Part shown: positions 22,717-35,000 of the stretch, one piece after another
Layout: every line of letters starts with the position of its first letter
Position numbering within the stretch: position 1 is the first letter of the stretch
From: Seiridium cupressi
Lineage: Eukaryota; Ascomycota; Sordariomycetes; Amphisphaeriales; Sporocadaceae
Reading direction: 5' to 3'
DNA length: 64,000 nucleotides
NCBI GenBank assembly: GCA_036674765.1
Contig: JARVKI010000123.1
Location: forward strand, 54,829 to 118,828
Made by a program: the position numbers and the translations under genes
The notes under the pieces: generated by a model
Database searches by the model: none
Seen by the model: the letters and a program-made list of their open reading frames with translations, nothing else
Told to the model about the DNA's origin: nothing

Positions 22717-24465
22717 ATGGGTGTTGCCAGCGTGTTGAGTCAGCTCGATGCTGCTCTCAGCGATCTCGTCGGCCAGTGGAATGGCTACTCGACCGGCCTA
22801 GCTACCGTTCTCGTGCTGGTCATCACGTATTCCATCTTCAGCAGAGTAGACCCAGACATCCACCCCATGCTGCTTGCCCGTCAGGCTCAGGGCTCTCCCG
22901 TGCGGTCGGAAGGCGAGTCCCCAGTCTACCGTGGAAACTCTGCTCCCCATGGAATGCCCCTCAATAGTGGGTTGAACGTCAAGCCGAAAGGCGCCTCGAA
23001 ATGGTCGCAAGGCAAAGACGGAGACTTGAGAGATGTTTGGCGACGAGTCGTCTCCGGCTCCGAGGACGGTGCTGCCAAAGGTCGCATTCTGACCGTGCAA
23101 GGCCGGGAGAAGGTCATCGAGCATAAACTCGGTATGAACTTCAACTCCGCCCATTAAATTTCCTCAGCTAACACATTCGAAGGCGAGATTACCCGAGCCA
23201 TCAACTTGCTTGGCCAGCACATCTCTCAACAAGGAGGCAGCAAGGTCGCTATCTATTTGCCCAACTCCGTTGAGTTTCTGGCAACTCTTTTCGCTTGCAG
23301 CTTCTACAACCTAAGTGCCATCGTCATACCATTTGATGAGTCCGCGGACGCTATTATTTCCATGCTACGCCAGTCAGGCGCCGATACCGTTGTGACCGTC
23401 TCGGGTGCATTCCCTCTGGACAGCGTCGTCAAGAGCTACCCGTCTTTGAAGCAGCTCATATGGGTTGTTGAGCAGGGCAGCAGCCATCTCGACTGGAACG
23501 AGGTACCTGAGGGGGTGGGCGGCAAAGTCAATGTGTCGACTTGGCAGGACATCTTGCACGATAGCCCTGCTTCAGCCGGGATCGACCTGCCTTCCGAGCC
23601 AGAGAGCACAAGCAGTGTCGGCTTCTTCTGGAAATCAAAGTCAGGCGCTCAGGAGGAGCTGGTTCAGTTCAGCCACGCGAACCTTGTCGCAGCAATCTCT
23701 GCTCAACTCACAGCTGTGCCCACCACCCAACGCTTGTCACCCGCTGATCTCTTTCTCTCGGCAGCGCCCTTATCTGCCTCGTTCCCCTTAGTCCTTACTC
23801 TTGCAGCTCTTTACTCCAATGCTTCGGTTGCATTCAATTCCGTGGCTGGTCCCGTTGCAGACATTGTCTTGGCCACTGGAGGCATTGCCCCTACTGTCAT
23901 TGTAGCAACACCTCAGACCCTCCAGAAGACGCATGGGGAATCTTCGGGCAAGATCGGGTCCGCTCTTGCGTCGACAGCCCATTGGATTCAGAGACGAAGC
24001 TTGGTGCAGAACGGCGCTATGCCAGTCGCCTCTTTCCTCAGTTCTTATAACGACAAGATCAAGCCTGATATTGGAACCACGCCTGGAAAACTACGTCTAG
24101 TCTATGTCGCAGATTATGCTGGCACTGGCACGCCTGTTTTGAATGAGCAAACTATCTCGGACTTGCGTATTTTCCTTGGAGCACGTATCATCTATGCTCT
24201 GGCAGCTGCCAAGGTTGCGGGCTCCGTAGCCCAGACTCAATTCAATGACTATCGCGTTCACGGAGACGGGTCTGGGTCTCATTTCGGCCCGCCAGTCAGC
24301 AGCGTGGAGATTGTCTTGAAAGATAGCGGGAGCCACAAAACATCAGAAGACGGCCAGACAATCGAGGGTGAAATCCAGGTTCGTGGACCAGCGGTTTCGA
24401 CTGGAGTCGCTTCCCTGGGCATCATAGGCAAAATCAGGGAGGACAACACTTTGGCGTATCTATAG
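22717..24465 (+). CDS. AMP-binding (acyl-adenylate ligase) homologue, probably inactive
   Basis: Exons 22717-23131 and 23183-24465 encode 565 aa; the 51-nt intron joins VIEHKLG to EITRAINLLGQH. A hydrophobic segment (ATVLVLVITYSIFSRV, about residues 28-43) should anchor the protein, after which the fold follows acyl-CoA synthetases: VAIYLPNSVEFLATLFACSF, then ..ADTVVTVSG.. and near the end GEIQVRGPAVSTG. The phosphate-binding loop, normally Y-T-S-G-T-T-G-x-P-K, is replaced by FFWKSKSGAQEE. The protein stops shortly after GEIQVRGP, in LGIIGKIREDNTLAYL, so the C-terminal domain with the catalytic lysine is missing. A membrane-attached non-catalytic or lipid-binding role is inferred. Frame is intact across both exons, so this is not simply a decaying pseudogene. 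Confidence 0.8.
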
Positions 24466-25120
24466 AAATCATGTGTGACGGACCTACTCTGGGAAATGTT
24501 GCCTTGTAGTCGTACCCAACAACCATGTGTGTATCGGGGGTTGGCATGAAGCCTGGGGTTGCGGAATTTAAAGGATTATATGCTCCATATTTTGTCATGC
24601 CAATATATAATTGGTCTAGATGGATGCGACCTAGGAAGGTTGACACCTCGTTGTGAAAGTTGTGGCTTTTTCAACGCCTGCGTCCTGTGCTAAGCAGCCT
24701 AGACCATTACAGTATAACGTTCTAACTTGGGAGGGTTTGTAATCTCAGCTTCACTCGCCCCACATATCAGTAGTTCAATCAGTAGTACGATCAGTAGTTA
24801 TACTCTGCCCTAGCCAATAGAATCAAATGATTGCTCCCTTGACTGCCCTAGACAACTACTAATTATTATCAATACGGGTGACGACATGTTGTATTGTTAC
24901 AAATCCTAGCTCCGCGAAGATGGATTGGAGTGACTGTATTCGCTGTTGAAGTTGGCATGGGAAACACATATAAAGAGAAAGCCAACTCTCATCTTATTTG
25001 GTTTTTATCTCCCAATCCAAGCGTTCATCTCAAGAAAAGATTCGATATCATTTCTCATCTAAAGTACGATCATCTCATCCTCTTCTCCGTGCCATCTTCT
25101 GTACATCTGAAACAACAAGC
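24466..25120. other. Intergenic
   Basis: 655 bp, AT-richer than its neighbours; promoter of the MDR gene presumably in the last 200 bp. Nothing else recognised. Confidence 0.55.
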
Positions 25121-26370
25121 ATGTCTTCATCCCGAGCAATCTACCTGGGCGACGCTGGCGACCTGTCTATTCGCGAGATCAACGAAACGTATACCCCCAC
25201 CGGAGATCAGTCCCTGGTATCCGTGAAATACTCTGCGATCAACCCAGCAGATTTGCGACATTTCTATGTGGGAATACATTCCTCCGTCGCCGGATACGAG
25301 GTACATTCCCTGCTTACTCGTGGCTGAACATTGTTAAATCCTTTGATCTGACCTTTCACCCCTTAGTATATCGGCCCCGTCCTCGCCACAGGCCCGGAGT
25401 CGCCGTTCAAGAAGGGAGATATCGTCTTTGGCGTCGCCAAGGTTGGCCATAAGAAACCCTTGGCGTTTGGTGCGCACCAGGACTTCATGCTGGTCGAGCC
25501 CTTTATGACGGATAAATTACCTGCCCCCCTGGCGGCGAGGGAGGCTGAGTGGCCTCAATTCGTCGGCTGGCCAGCTAGTGTGCGTACGGGGGTTGACGCG
25601 CTGTTCAACTGCATGGGCTTCGGTTTTCCAGGTTCAGCTCGTGACAAGGAGGAAGGGAAAGTCAACCATGGCTGGGTTGTGGACGGTACAGATCCTAGGG
25701 GCAAGACTATACTCATCGTGAGTTTCCCCTGGCTCTTGTTGTTTACTCCGATGTGACAGTACTGACACTATCTCAGTGGGGAGCCTCCAGCTCTGTCGGT
25801 CTCACGACCCTCCACTTCGCTCGCATCGCTGGGTTTTCTCCCATATTCGTCACCGCCTCATCTCACAACCACTCTACCCTACTCGAACTAGGAGCCACGG
25901 CATGCTTTGATCACCGCTCGCCCAGCGTGGTCGCTGACATTCGGGCTGCGGTGACTGCATCCGGCAAGCCATTATCCAACATCTTCGATGCTGTGACGAT
26001 CGGAACCGGCTTCGCTGCACCAGACTCTGGTGTCCCGCTCGACTTCAGCAAGTCCAGCCCCGCGATCGCCAAGCAGTGTCTCACGCCTGGCATTCCCAAG
26101 GAAGATATTCAGGTTTGTGCCAGCCTTGGCGTCGAGTTTGACCCGGACTGGAGTTTTTGCTTGAGTTTCAGAACAAAACAGGATGCGCCTCTGTATCACG
26201 ACCGAATGGCGGCTGTGCTGGAGTGGTTCTTTGAGCACATGGACGAAAGTGGATTCAGGTTCCCAAAGGTTAAGATCGTAAACGGGGCCGAGGAAGGGAT
26301 TGAGATGATTAAGAAAGTGTTCGAGGGCAAGGTCAGCATGGAGAAAGTTGTCATTCAGCACCCGATTTGA
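25121..26370 (+). CDS. MDR-superfamily oxidoreductase, trans-enoyl-reductase-like
   Basis: NAD(P)H-dependent medium-chain reductase. Exons 25121-25300, 25367-25717 and 25777-26370 give 374 aa; the introns (66 and 59 nt) fall at SVAGYE/YIGPVLATG and KTILI/WGASSSVG. The N-terminal catalytic GroES-like part shows VKYSAINPADLRHF, without zinc ligands. The nucleotide-binding part has TILIWGASSSVGLTTLHFAR and a long variable insertion before it (GFPGSARDKEEGK). This layout matches the zinc-free group containing trans-acting enoyl reductases of polyketide pathways (ToxD/LovC-like), but no polyketide synthase or other biosynthetic gene lies nearby, so a pathway role is not supported. It could be a stand-alone quinone or enoyl reductase. 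Confidence 0.82.
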
Positions 26371-27101
26371 GCAGATTAAATTTGTACACCGTACTATTTT
26401 GGCATGCGGGAGGAGGAAGAATGGCAGATATATTGTCCTACATAAGTCAAACGAATGAGGTTCTTTGGAATTTTTAATGGAAGGAGACCGAGTATCAGTA
26501 TATTCTGTAAGTTTCGAACATCGAGAGAATGCTATATGATTGATACATTTGGGATGCGTAGAATTGTTAGATTTCACTGTGGATAATTGGAGCAAGCTGG
26601 AAAAGGAAATGGCGATTCTTTTCTTTCCTCGATCCACAAGGGCGTTAAGCTTCTAATAGGCCAGGTAATTGCTACTGTTTAATACAACGTCTACCTGCTG
26701 GCAGAGGACAAATGCCTTTCGAATAGGTCGCGACCCAGCCGCCTCCCTTACTACAGGCTAATGATTGCAGCGCGGACACTGTATTGGATCGGAACGATCA
26801 TGAGCAACAACAGACCTTTCCGTGTTAAAGCATGGCGGGAACATGAGCACATTTAACATCAGCTCTTTAAACACAGTAAATCGCTTCATTTTGGAGGATT
26901 CACATTGATACGAGCAAATTCAACAGGTGAATGCCACAGTCTCACACTGTCCACATACTGTGCAGGCAACAACATGATCTCCCCGCAGTCTAGTGCTACC
27001 TGTAGGCTTCCATCTTCTTGATACTCTTGTTGTCTTCGAAGAATCATAAATCTTTAAAGTTCATCAGAAACAAAGCAAAAACCCCGGCGGCGGCGGGCAG
27101 A
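26371..27101. other. Intergenic
   Basis: 731 bp before the ankyrin gene, ending in a short CGG-rich run (27085-27099) just upstream of the ATG. No gene seen. Confidence 0.55.
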
Positions 27102-29739
27102 ATGGCGTCCATATATAATCTGCCGTACGAGTTACTCCACATCATCAACGAAGGACTCGAGGACAACGGAAGTTCCAATCTTGCCCGCACTTGTCGCTTT
27201 CTCTATGCGGCGATAAACCCGATTCTCTACAGCCGTGCCAAGGATGGCTCAAAACTGCTCTTATGGGCTGTCGAGAAGAGACTACCGGGCACGTTGGAGA
27301 AGCTGCTTCTGGGAGGCGCTGATCCTAACAAACCCCATTCCGGACAGAAGATTCTTGAGCCAGAGTCGCTTCGACCAATGCACCAAAGACAAGCTTGTTT
27401 TCATTCGATCTCTCATGCTCATGCTCTGCAGGACTACTCGACGCAACTGATGTTGTTGGATCAAGCCCGCATGGCACGGCGCCCTGCCACGGAAGCATAT
27501 ACTCGCCATACAGTGCTCCATTTAGCAGCCAAGACTGGACAAGACTGGGCCGTTAACCTGTTATTGGACCACGGCGCGGAAATCAACTCCATGTCCAGGC
27601 GTTTCTGTACAGAATCCTGCCAGTGCCAATTCATGCCCCCCGTGCCGGGACAGAGAAACCTCGGCGCTTCTCCACAGGCACAACTTATAGAGGCAGGACC
27701 TGTATGGACACCACTGCACCTGGCAATATGTCATCATCATTTGTCGACTTCAAAGCTACTCCTATCGCGGGGAGCATCTTTCCAGGTTTGTGGTTGGGAG
27801 AGGGGAGATTAGTAAGCAAATTTCCATGTTATTTCATCCCCTTTGTAACCTGTTTGAGGAGCTATATACACCCTGACCAGGGTGCTCTTTGCTATTGGAG
27901 CATGAGCTTCGACTCCGAGTGGTTTGTCAAACATGCTCAGAGAGGTAGTTCGCTAACCCCAACTCTTGTAGTGAGCCGAAGGTCACAGCTCTTCATTCAT
28001 CGAGTGGCTCTGGCGATCTGGCAGCTATTGATGTGATATTGGCCCACTATCAGCCCGACATCAATATCTGTGACGGCAGCGAGCGCGCCCCATTGAATTG
28101 GGCGTATCGAAAAGGCCACATAGAGGCAATGAGGCATCTTCTTGGGAATGGCGCAGACGTTGAGACAGCGGGAGCCCCAGGTCGCTCATTGCTCGTCCAT
28201 GCATGTGCTACAGGATACTTCGACGAGGCAATTTGGTAAGCGGCTACCCCAATCCCATTCGTTGGCATAGCGAGTTCCTTCATGAGTCGTTTCGAGGTGT
28301 GCTTGAAATCTACATTCCGCTCAGCTTGCAAGAAAGGACTGACTTTTGAAAACACAAGTCTGCTCGAACACGGCGCTGATGCCTGCTCCAAGGAGAGTGA
28401 ACACCAGGTAACAGCCTTGCACTATATTTGCGGAATGGAACATAGTCATAGCTACCAGTCAGTTATTCCAATGACTGTTCCACGTTACTTGAATGAGAGA
28501 TTAGTCGTGGCTAGAGCCCTCCTGCAAGCGGGAGCAGACGTCAACGCGAAAGAGTCTCAGTCCGGCCAAGTTCCCCTCGTATCTGCCGCGAAGGGATGTC
28601 ACGTTGGGCTAGTCAAACTGCTCCTCGACCGTGGAGCGAACATCAATGCTCATGGTCAAGATGGTGAGACCGCTCTACTCGCTGCGTGCCGCCCGCGTTC
28701 AGATGTCCGAGTGGAGGACATGAAAGCCGTCCTCCAACTTCTCCTTGACCGGGGCGCCTCGGTACATGAGAAGTCATGGTTCCCGGAGACCGCACTTGAT
28801 GCCCTCGGTACCATTCAGCCGCCTCAGCTTCAAAAGATGACCTTCAGAACCATGCTTGCGGAAATGGTAAGAATGTTGATGCAACATGGCCATAACCCAG
28901 ATGCCACCTCGGTATTCTCGGAGAGCCCGATGGCGCGCTTTTTCCTCCAAGGCCATCTCGCATGCTGCAAAACACTAGCCGACCACGGTGCCAAAACGCC
29001 CTCTCCCACTGATCTTCGGAAGATGATTGCATACGCTGTCAAACGGAATGATGTTGGGACGATGCAGTTTCTCCTATCTCTTGAGGGTGCCAGCAAGGTC
29101 ATGGCCACTCCGGCTCGCCTATTTTCAGCTCTCAAGAGTGGAGCGGATCATGTGGTCGAGATGTTACTAGACAATGGTGCACCACATGCGCACATATCGA
29201 AAGACGGATTGACGTGTCTACATCACGCCTGTGGCCGGCATCCCCTTGGCATCAACTTCCACAGAAAGCTCCTCGACGCTGGTGCTAATCCGAATGCAAC
29301 GACGGACAAGGGCTTGACACCCCTCAAGATAGCAATCAAGCATGGTCGATTACCACTCGTACAGCTACTGCTAGAGCGCGGTGCCGATCCGGACTTGACA
29401 GGCCCTGATGAGTCCTCACCTATGATGCTAGCAAGTGAGCTCGGTCATATAGATATCCTCGACGCGCTTCTATGTGTGAGTAGAGAGGCCCCGAAAGATC
29501 GCTGGCGGCACTTGATCAAGCTCAAATGTGCCGGAACCGACATAAATTGGCACGATGTTGATCAACATCCTGGGCCCAGCCCAGGGAACCAAGCGATCGA
29601 TGTTCGTCAAGACGAAGTTGAATGCGAAGCTTCGATGCCCGCGACACCTTGGGTACTGGCAGTAGCCGCCTCCGAGCATGTGTTCCTTGGCCAGGCCCCG
29701 GTGCTACAACAGCAGCCACTGGACTGGCCAGATACCTGA
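27102..29739 (+). CDS. F-box-like / ankyrin-repeat protein
   Basis: Exons 27102-27811, 27972-28235 and 28359-29739 give 784 aa. The introns (160 and 123 nt, donors GTAAGC, second acceptor preceded by CTGAC) restore the repeat register, for example C plus LLEHGADAC. The first 45 residues (IYNLPYELLHIINEGLE then LARTCRFLYAAINPILY) form an F-box-like motif, the part that in related proteins docks to Skp1 in SCF ubiquitin ligases. About ten ankyrin repeats follow, for example TVLHLAAKTGQDWAVNLLLD, APLNWAYRKGHIEAMRHLL and TPLKIAIKHGRLPLVQLLLE. The last 90 residues lack repeats. The target is unknown; such proteins expand in filamentous fungi. The third exon end and possible extra introns near 29490 are less certain. 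Confidence 0.78.
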
Positions 29740-31458
29740 AGGTCAATCTTCGACAGATCATCGTAGAAGAGATTTTGGATGCAGAGGAACACAACTTTAC
29801 TGGCTGGTCAGGGACTGTTGACCTTGCTAGCACCCGGGAGAAATGCAACAGCGATCAAAGAATGGTATCAGTGTGATGTCACACAAATAGCCCAGGTACT
29901 ATCATTCCTCAATGGCCATCGTGTCACGTTGATGTGTACGAGAGTAACTATTTGTTCTGCTATTGGTGGAGGTTAACTAGTCGAGGGAAGCAAACATGAT
30001 TGAACAGAGTCATGCGTTTTACGGTCTTTCATATGCGGGTTTCTTGTCCATCATCAGGTGGTCGAGTGTGAGTACTTCTTATTTGCATGGTTTTGTGGTT
30101 TTACCCTTGGCATGCAAGCCGCCGAGCATCGTCGGCGAAGTTCTGACCACTGGTCAATAGACATGTAGCTTAGTCATTTTGTGTATCAATGCGCGTTCCC
30201 GGATCCAGTAGCAAGTGGGCTAGAGTAGGTAGTTTGGGTGTGTCCCAGTCTATCGTCCTTATAACAGGATTTGCAACAACTTGGTGCAAGTGACACTTGT
30301 TTCGACACCACATACTCCTTGTCCCGTCGCGATCAGCGCACCAAACGACTGTTGCTGATGCGCTGCTTGCTTCCCCTCCCACAAGACGCGGGGCCGAAAG
30401 TAACGTCCACGAGCTCCAAAATACACTTTCCCACGTGGGCGCGTATCGCAATCTCCCCCACGATTACTTTTGGGGGTTTGCATTGCCGGGTCGCCTGGGG
30501 GCTCCATTGTCGTGCATTGCTGTGCAGATCCATCCGTCTTGGCGCTTGTGGGCAGCATAACGATTCGCATTCTTATTTCGACTTCGACTGGCCTTGGCAA
30601 GAATGGGGCAAGAAACATCTTCATGCAGCCATCCACCCTCTGGTTATGCTCGATATCGTCTGACTTCCCATCATATATCGTCGTTGAGATGGGATTGGTC
30701 TGCCTTACCTAGGCGCATGAATACTAATACCGACACTCGACTCGCACCCCAAAGATCTTGGCGAAAGCGTGGGGGACGGACAGCACACCTGTTGTCAGGC
30801 TAAATGAAAGATCATATTTGACAATGTTCAAACAATCAAGCACAGCAAATAGCGAACCGAGCACAGATGGGAATGTGAAGGATAACTTTTGATTTAATGT
30901 GTTCTGTAAGCCATCATTGGCAAGACATATGATATGTCCAAGAAAAGTATGTAAAGATACTGCAAAGTATATACGCGAAGGTCTAAAAATTCCAAAAAAG
31001 AACTCTCAATGAACGAGTGTAGAGAAGCGGGTAAAAGGTGTACCTCAAGAAGCAGCACTCCGGAGCTCGCACTACCGAAAGCTGAAAGATCCGATTCTAG
31101 CTCGGATCGGTGTAGGGATTGAGTGCACCTACACACCAAACGCAAAAAGGTCACCAGGACTCCACCTCCCCCTGGCTGCTGAAGCCATGTTGCTTCGCCC
31201 CAAGCGCCAGTACCTCCCAAGTCTATAGTCTTTTTGTTGTTCCGGAAACCCAAGGCAGTGGTACTGAACCTTGCCCAGCGCACTAGGCGGGGCCGAGAAT
31301 TGTAGGATTCGGGTATCTAATCATCTGGATGGCCATAACGTGGCGTCATAATCGTTATCGTTTGCAGCGCTCAGCGCGCGTTCTTGTTCTTGTTTTTAAC
31401 GTCAAAAGGCCGGGACGAAGCTTGCGCAGGACGTAGCTGCGAGCGACAGAGGGAACAT
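29740..31458. other. Intergenic
   Basis: 1.7 kb. Overlapping frames of 80-130 codons occur on both strands around 30259-30663 and 30894-31283, none recognisable and none with a clear start plus splice signals. Confidence 0.5.
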
Positions 31459-31953
31459 CTACTGGCTCCCTAGCGTGCAGTACAGGGCCGTGTCCGTGGT
31501 TGTCACGGTCTGCACGTCGTCGGGAAGGTAGTAGGCCGTGTTGCAAGGGAAGACAGCGCAGCCAGACATGAGCGTCTTGGTAGACTCGGAGTCCTGGCTG
31601 GCGGGCCACATCTCGTGGACACCATCAAAGTCGTTGGCATTGACAATGGCCGAGACATCAAAGTAGGTGATATCATTCCACCCCTGGAAAGTGACCTCAC
31701 CCAGCATACCGTTGGTGTTGGACGAGCCATCGCAGACCGCGTACCAGTTGCCGATCCATCCGGTGGGGAAGGTCACAGTTTCTGTGGCCCCTCCAGAGAC
31801 TTCGATAGAGGCAATCTCGGAGTTGCCAATGCTAGGAGTGAAAATGATTTTCCTGTCTTTGCTGTCCTGGCTGACGAATGTGACCGTATTGGTGGCGCTG
31901 ACGACCGCGCTGGCAGCGGCGATCATGGCGGTAATCTTGGCGAAGAAACGCAT
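31459..31953 (-). CDS. Small secreted protein, Bys1/DNase1-like (thaumatin-like) family
   Basis: 164 aa, single exon. The signal peptide is clear: MRFFAKITAMIAAASAVVSA, with cleavage likely after residue 20. The mature part is rich in Thr, Ser and Val (VTFVSQDSKDRKIIFTPS, GGATETVTFPTGWIGNWYAV) with four cysteines (VCDGSS, SGCAVFPCN, LYCTLGS). This resembles the Bys1-domain family, named after the Blastomyces yeast-phase protein and often labelled DNase1 protein in fungal genomes; nuclease activity is not implied. The frame stays open upstream to 32298, but the signal peptide fixes the start at 31953. The leader carries a (CAA) repeat. It is probably extracellular or wall-associated. Confidence 0.7.
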   Translation of the reverse strand: MRFFAKITAMIAAASAVVSATNTVTFVSQDSKDRKIIFTPSIGNSEIASIEVSGGATETVTFPTGWIGNWYAVCDGSSNTNGMLGEVTFQGWNDITYFDVSAIVNANDFDGVHEMWPASQDSESTKTLMSGCAVFPCNTAYYLPDDVQTVTTTDTALYCTLGSQ

Positions 31954-32055
31954 TTTGAGTTTGGTAGTGTCTAAAAATCGACGGAGGTGTCTATGAAGTC
32001 GTAAAAGGTTTGGCCGAAAGTGTTGGCTTATTTGTTCACTTGTTGGTGGTGGTAG

Positions 32056-32089
<34 letters not shown>

Positions 32090-35000
32090 GCTGTGTAGCT
32101 TGTGTGATCGAACTTGCACCAGGCTGTTGTTATAAGAGGGAGAGTATTCTCGGAGTCAAAGACTGTGAGGCACGTTTTGTTCAAGTGATCAAGGAACGAA
32201 TCACTAGTCAAAGGAGGGAGACTATAGTGAAGATAGCAAAGGAGAGTATGGATACGGGAACCAACCAAACATTCTACACTCGTAGGGTGGGCAACCACTG
32301 GGCTTTATACAAGTGAAACCGACGGGGTCTAGTCAGGCACAGGACCCATTCCGAGAGTCTCGAACCCCCATGATGTGGGCGAACGGTGGGCGCACCGACT
32401 GGGCCCATCGACTACCGTACCAAGCGGGTCACTTGCCCTTGGGTTGCAGAAACCAGGAACCATACAGACGGTGCCTCATGCAGGCCTGGTGCGCTGGCCA
32501 TCGCTCGTCTCGAGGAACCATGGGTTGCTGCCTTCCCTATCGGATGGAGAGGGCCCCATGAATCACGGCCGAAGCCACTTCGGAAGCCTCTTACTTGCCC
32601 TAGACTCCTCCCACCTAGCCAAGGATCAATCAACAGAATTGGCCGAGAAATTGACAGCGCACGCGCTACCTCTCCTCGATTGTCGCCAGGCCAACCGACC
32701 AATACCAAAATCTGATCAATGCTTCCATGCTGAGCAACCTTATCCGAACTATGCAACATTAACATGTATAGCAAATGATGCCGACAGAGGTGGGAGATTC
32801 GAGCGAAAGCATACCATAGATCGAGGGTCGAGGGTCGAGGGGTGCGGCACCCGTTGGACATTGCAGCACAAAGCCGCACGCCAAAGGACGGCACAGGCTT
32901 ACAAACAGGCTAGAAACAAAGAAACACGGAAACAATGGGGATCCACACACCCAAAGTATGATCGGACTGGCCTAATGCAAAAAAAGAATTTCTAGCTGCA
33001 GCAGAAGAGGATGCGTGCCAGGAAAAGCGGCAATGCAATTGGTCGGATGTAAAAGAAACTTGTTCCTGGCATACTTGGCGGTCCGGGTACCTGACAAGCA
33101 CACCCGCGCGCCATGGCACCTACCACAGGTGCGAACGTCCGGTAGACTTGTCAAGCCAATGGCAAAGTGACGTCTGCCAGAAGTCCCGCCGCTTTTTTAG
33201 CCAACACGCGTCTGCGATGGGGCGCTGACGCTGCTTTCAGCCCGTGCTAGCTGACATCCGGTCTCCGACACGTGTAAGCACGGCAAACGGCTGCTGGCGC
33301 CCGGGGCTTGGGCTGAGGCATAAGAACCTGGAGATCTTGGATGGACGCAACGAGGCTGTTCATGAAACTCACCCTACGCCCGAGGTGCCCCCAGCCCAGC
33401 GTGGCGGTAACAAGCTCACGTCAATTCAAGCGCCGGCCGTGGCAGACATGGAGTCCATGGTTTCATTTCCGAGTTAAAACTGGATATCTCTCACTGCACG
33501 CGGACACTCTCAAGCAGCGACGGATTCGAGAGCTATGGAATCTCGATGGCGGCAATCGGCTAGTCGGCCAGATGTGGCAGGATCTTGGACATTCAGAGTG
33601 CATAGGTGCACATGTACCATGATGTAGACGTAAGTTTGGCGCAAAGCGCAAAAGTACCAACGGTCGGCGCTGCTCTTGCACCGATGACATGTCGCGCGAC
33701 TTTGGACTGTTCTCACGTCTCGAAAGAGGGGGAAACGCCGTGCAAAGTTTTCGCAACGAGGGGTATCGAAACCTGATCATCCTGGAAGGTTCAGCCGGGT
33801 CAACGCCAACCTTGGAAGCGGGATTGTTAAGCCGGCTCTGGACCCGAGCGGTGGAGCCCCGAGACCTGGTCATGGCCAAATGATCGACAGGCACAAGGCG
33901 TGGTCTCGCAAGGAGCTTCCACGCATGCAATCGCCGGCGCAAGAGCACCAATGAGGTTGAGAGTTTGTTCTGGTGCCCCTTGGCCCACAGGTATGCACTG
34001 CCATGCACATGAGGTGCTCGACTCGAGCATAATCACGTATGCAAAACCTAATCACGAGACCTACTGTACCGAGTGCTGCAGCCACTTACAGGGTTTGCTG
34101 ACCGCTCTCAACGCGATACTTTCGTCACATCTGCTCAAAGCGGCGCCATGCCATGCGAGAGACCCATGGTGTGCAGTGCCGGCGCTACTTGCTGTAGGGG
34201 AGACAACGCAATGACTCCGCCAGCGGAACACTTCCAACAAAAAACTGGCAACTGCTGGCAAGTTAGGCATTGCTTTTTCTCTCGGTGAAGTAATTCTCCG
34301 GCTCGGCTCGCACAAATTTGATCCAGCTCGACAGTCTGCGCTCTAACAGAATCCCGGAGGCATGGGTCCAAAAGTCATTCTCGCCGTTTCCCGCATACCA
34401 AGCAAGACCTACATATGTACACAGGTCAGAATATTCCCTGCAGATTTTCAAGGACCCTCTGTAGTAGGTTGGCCCAGCCATAGTCTCTTCGGTGGAACCA
34501 CGATACCTATATGCCCGGTCATACCTCCATGAGCGATTTTCAATAGTAGTGCTCTGTTCGGCCCTACAGCGCCTGCCGCACATGCAAGATGAGATTGTTG
34601 TAAGGCAGACATCTTGACCCGAGTCCGTGTGATGGCCAATCGGAATACAGCCAAGAGTTTGTGACTTGAATGACATGAAAATTTCACCGGTGAGCGCATA
34701 GTCTGGAGGCTGCTGCCGGCTCGTCTGACTTGCAGCATAGTCGTTGCGTTGAGTCAACAACAGCGAGATCTGCCTCGTCGCATACAATTGCCGATAGCAA
34801 TTGCCGAGCGACAAGATGTAAGTCGGCTCATTGACGTTCTCGCCAGCGCTCAAAGACTAAGTAAGAAGCCAACAAGACTTGGCCTGTACGCTTCTATAGC
34901 TCACGGTTGTGGTCCCAGTGAGCCTCTACAAACATTACTCGGCATCTGTGGCAAAATATTAGCGCAAGTCGTTTGGAAAAATATTTGTATGTGCTTGCAA

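Noticed and set aside
32375..32995. 206-codon plus-strand frame
   Set aside because: Composition and sequence look random, no family resemblance, no splice or start context.
33463..34008. 181-codon minus-strand frame
   Set aside because: Arg/Ser/Pro-rich translation typical of non-coding GC-balanced DNA; no recognisable domain.
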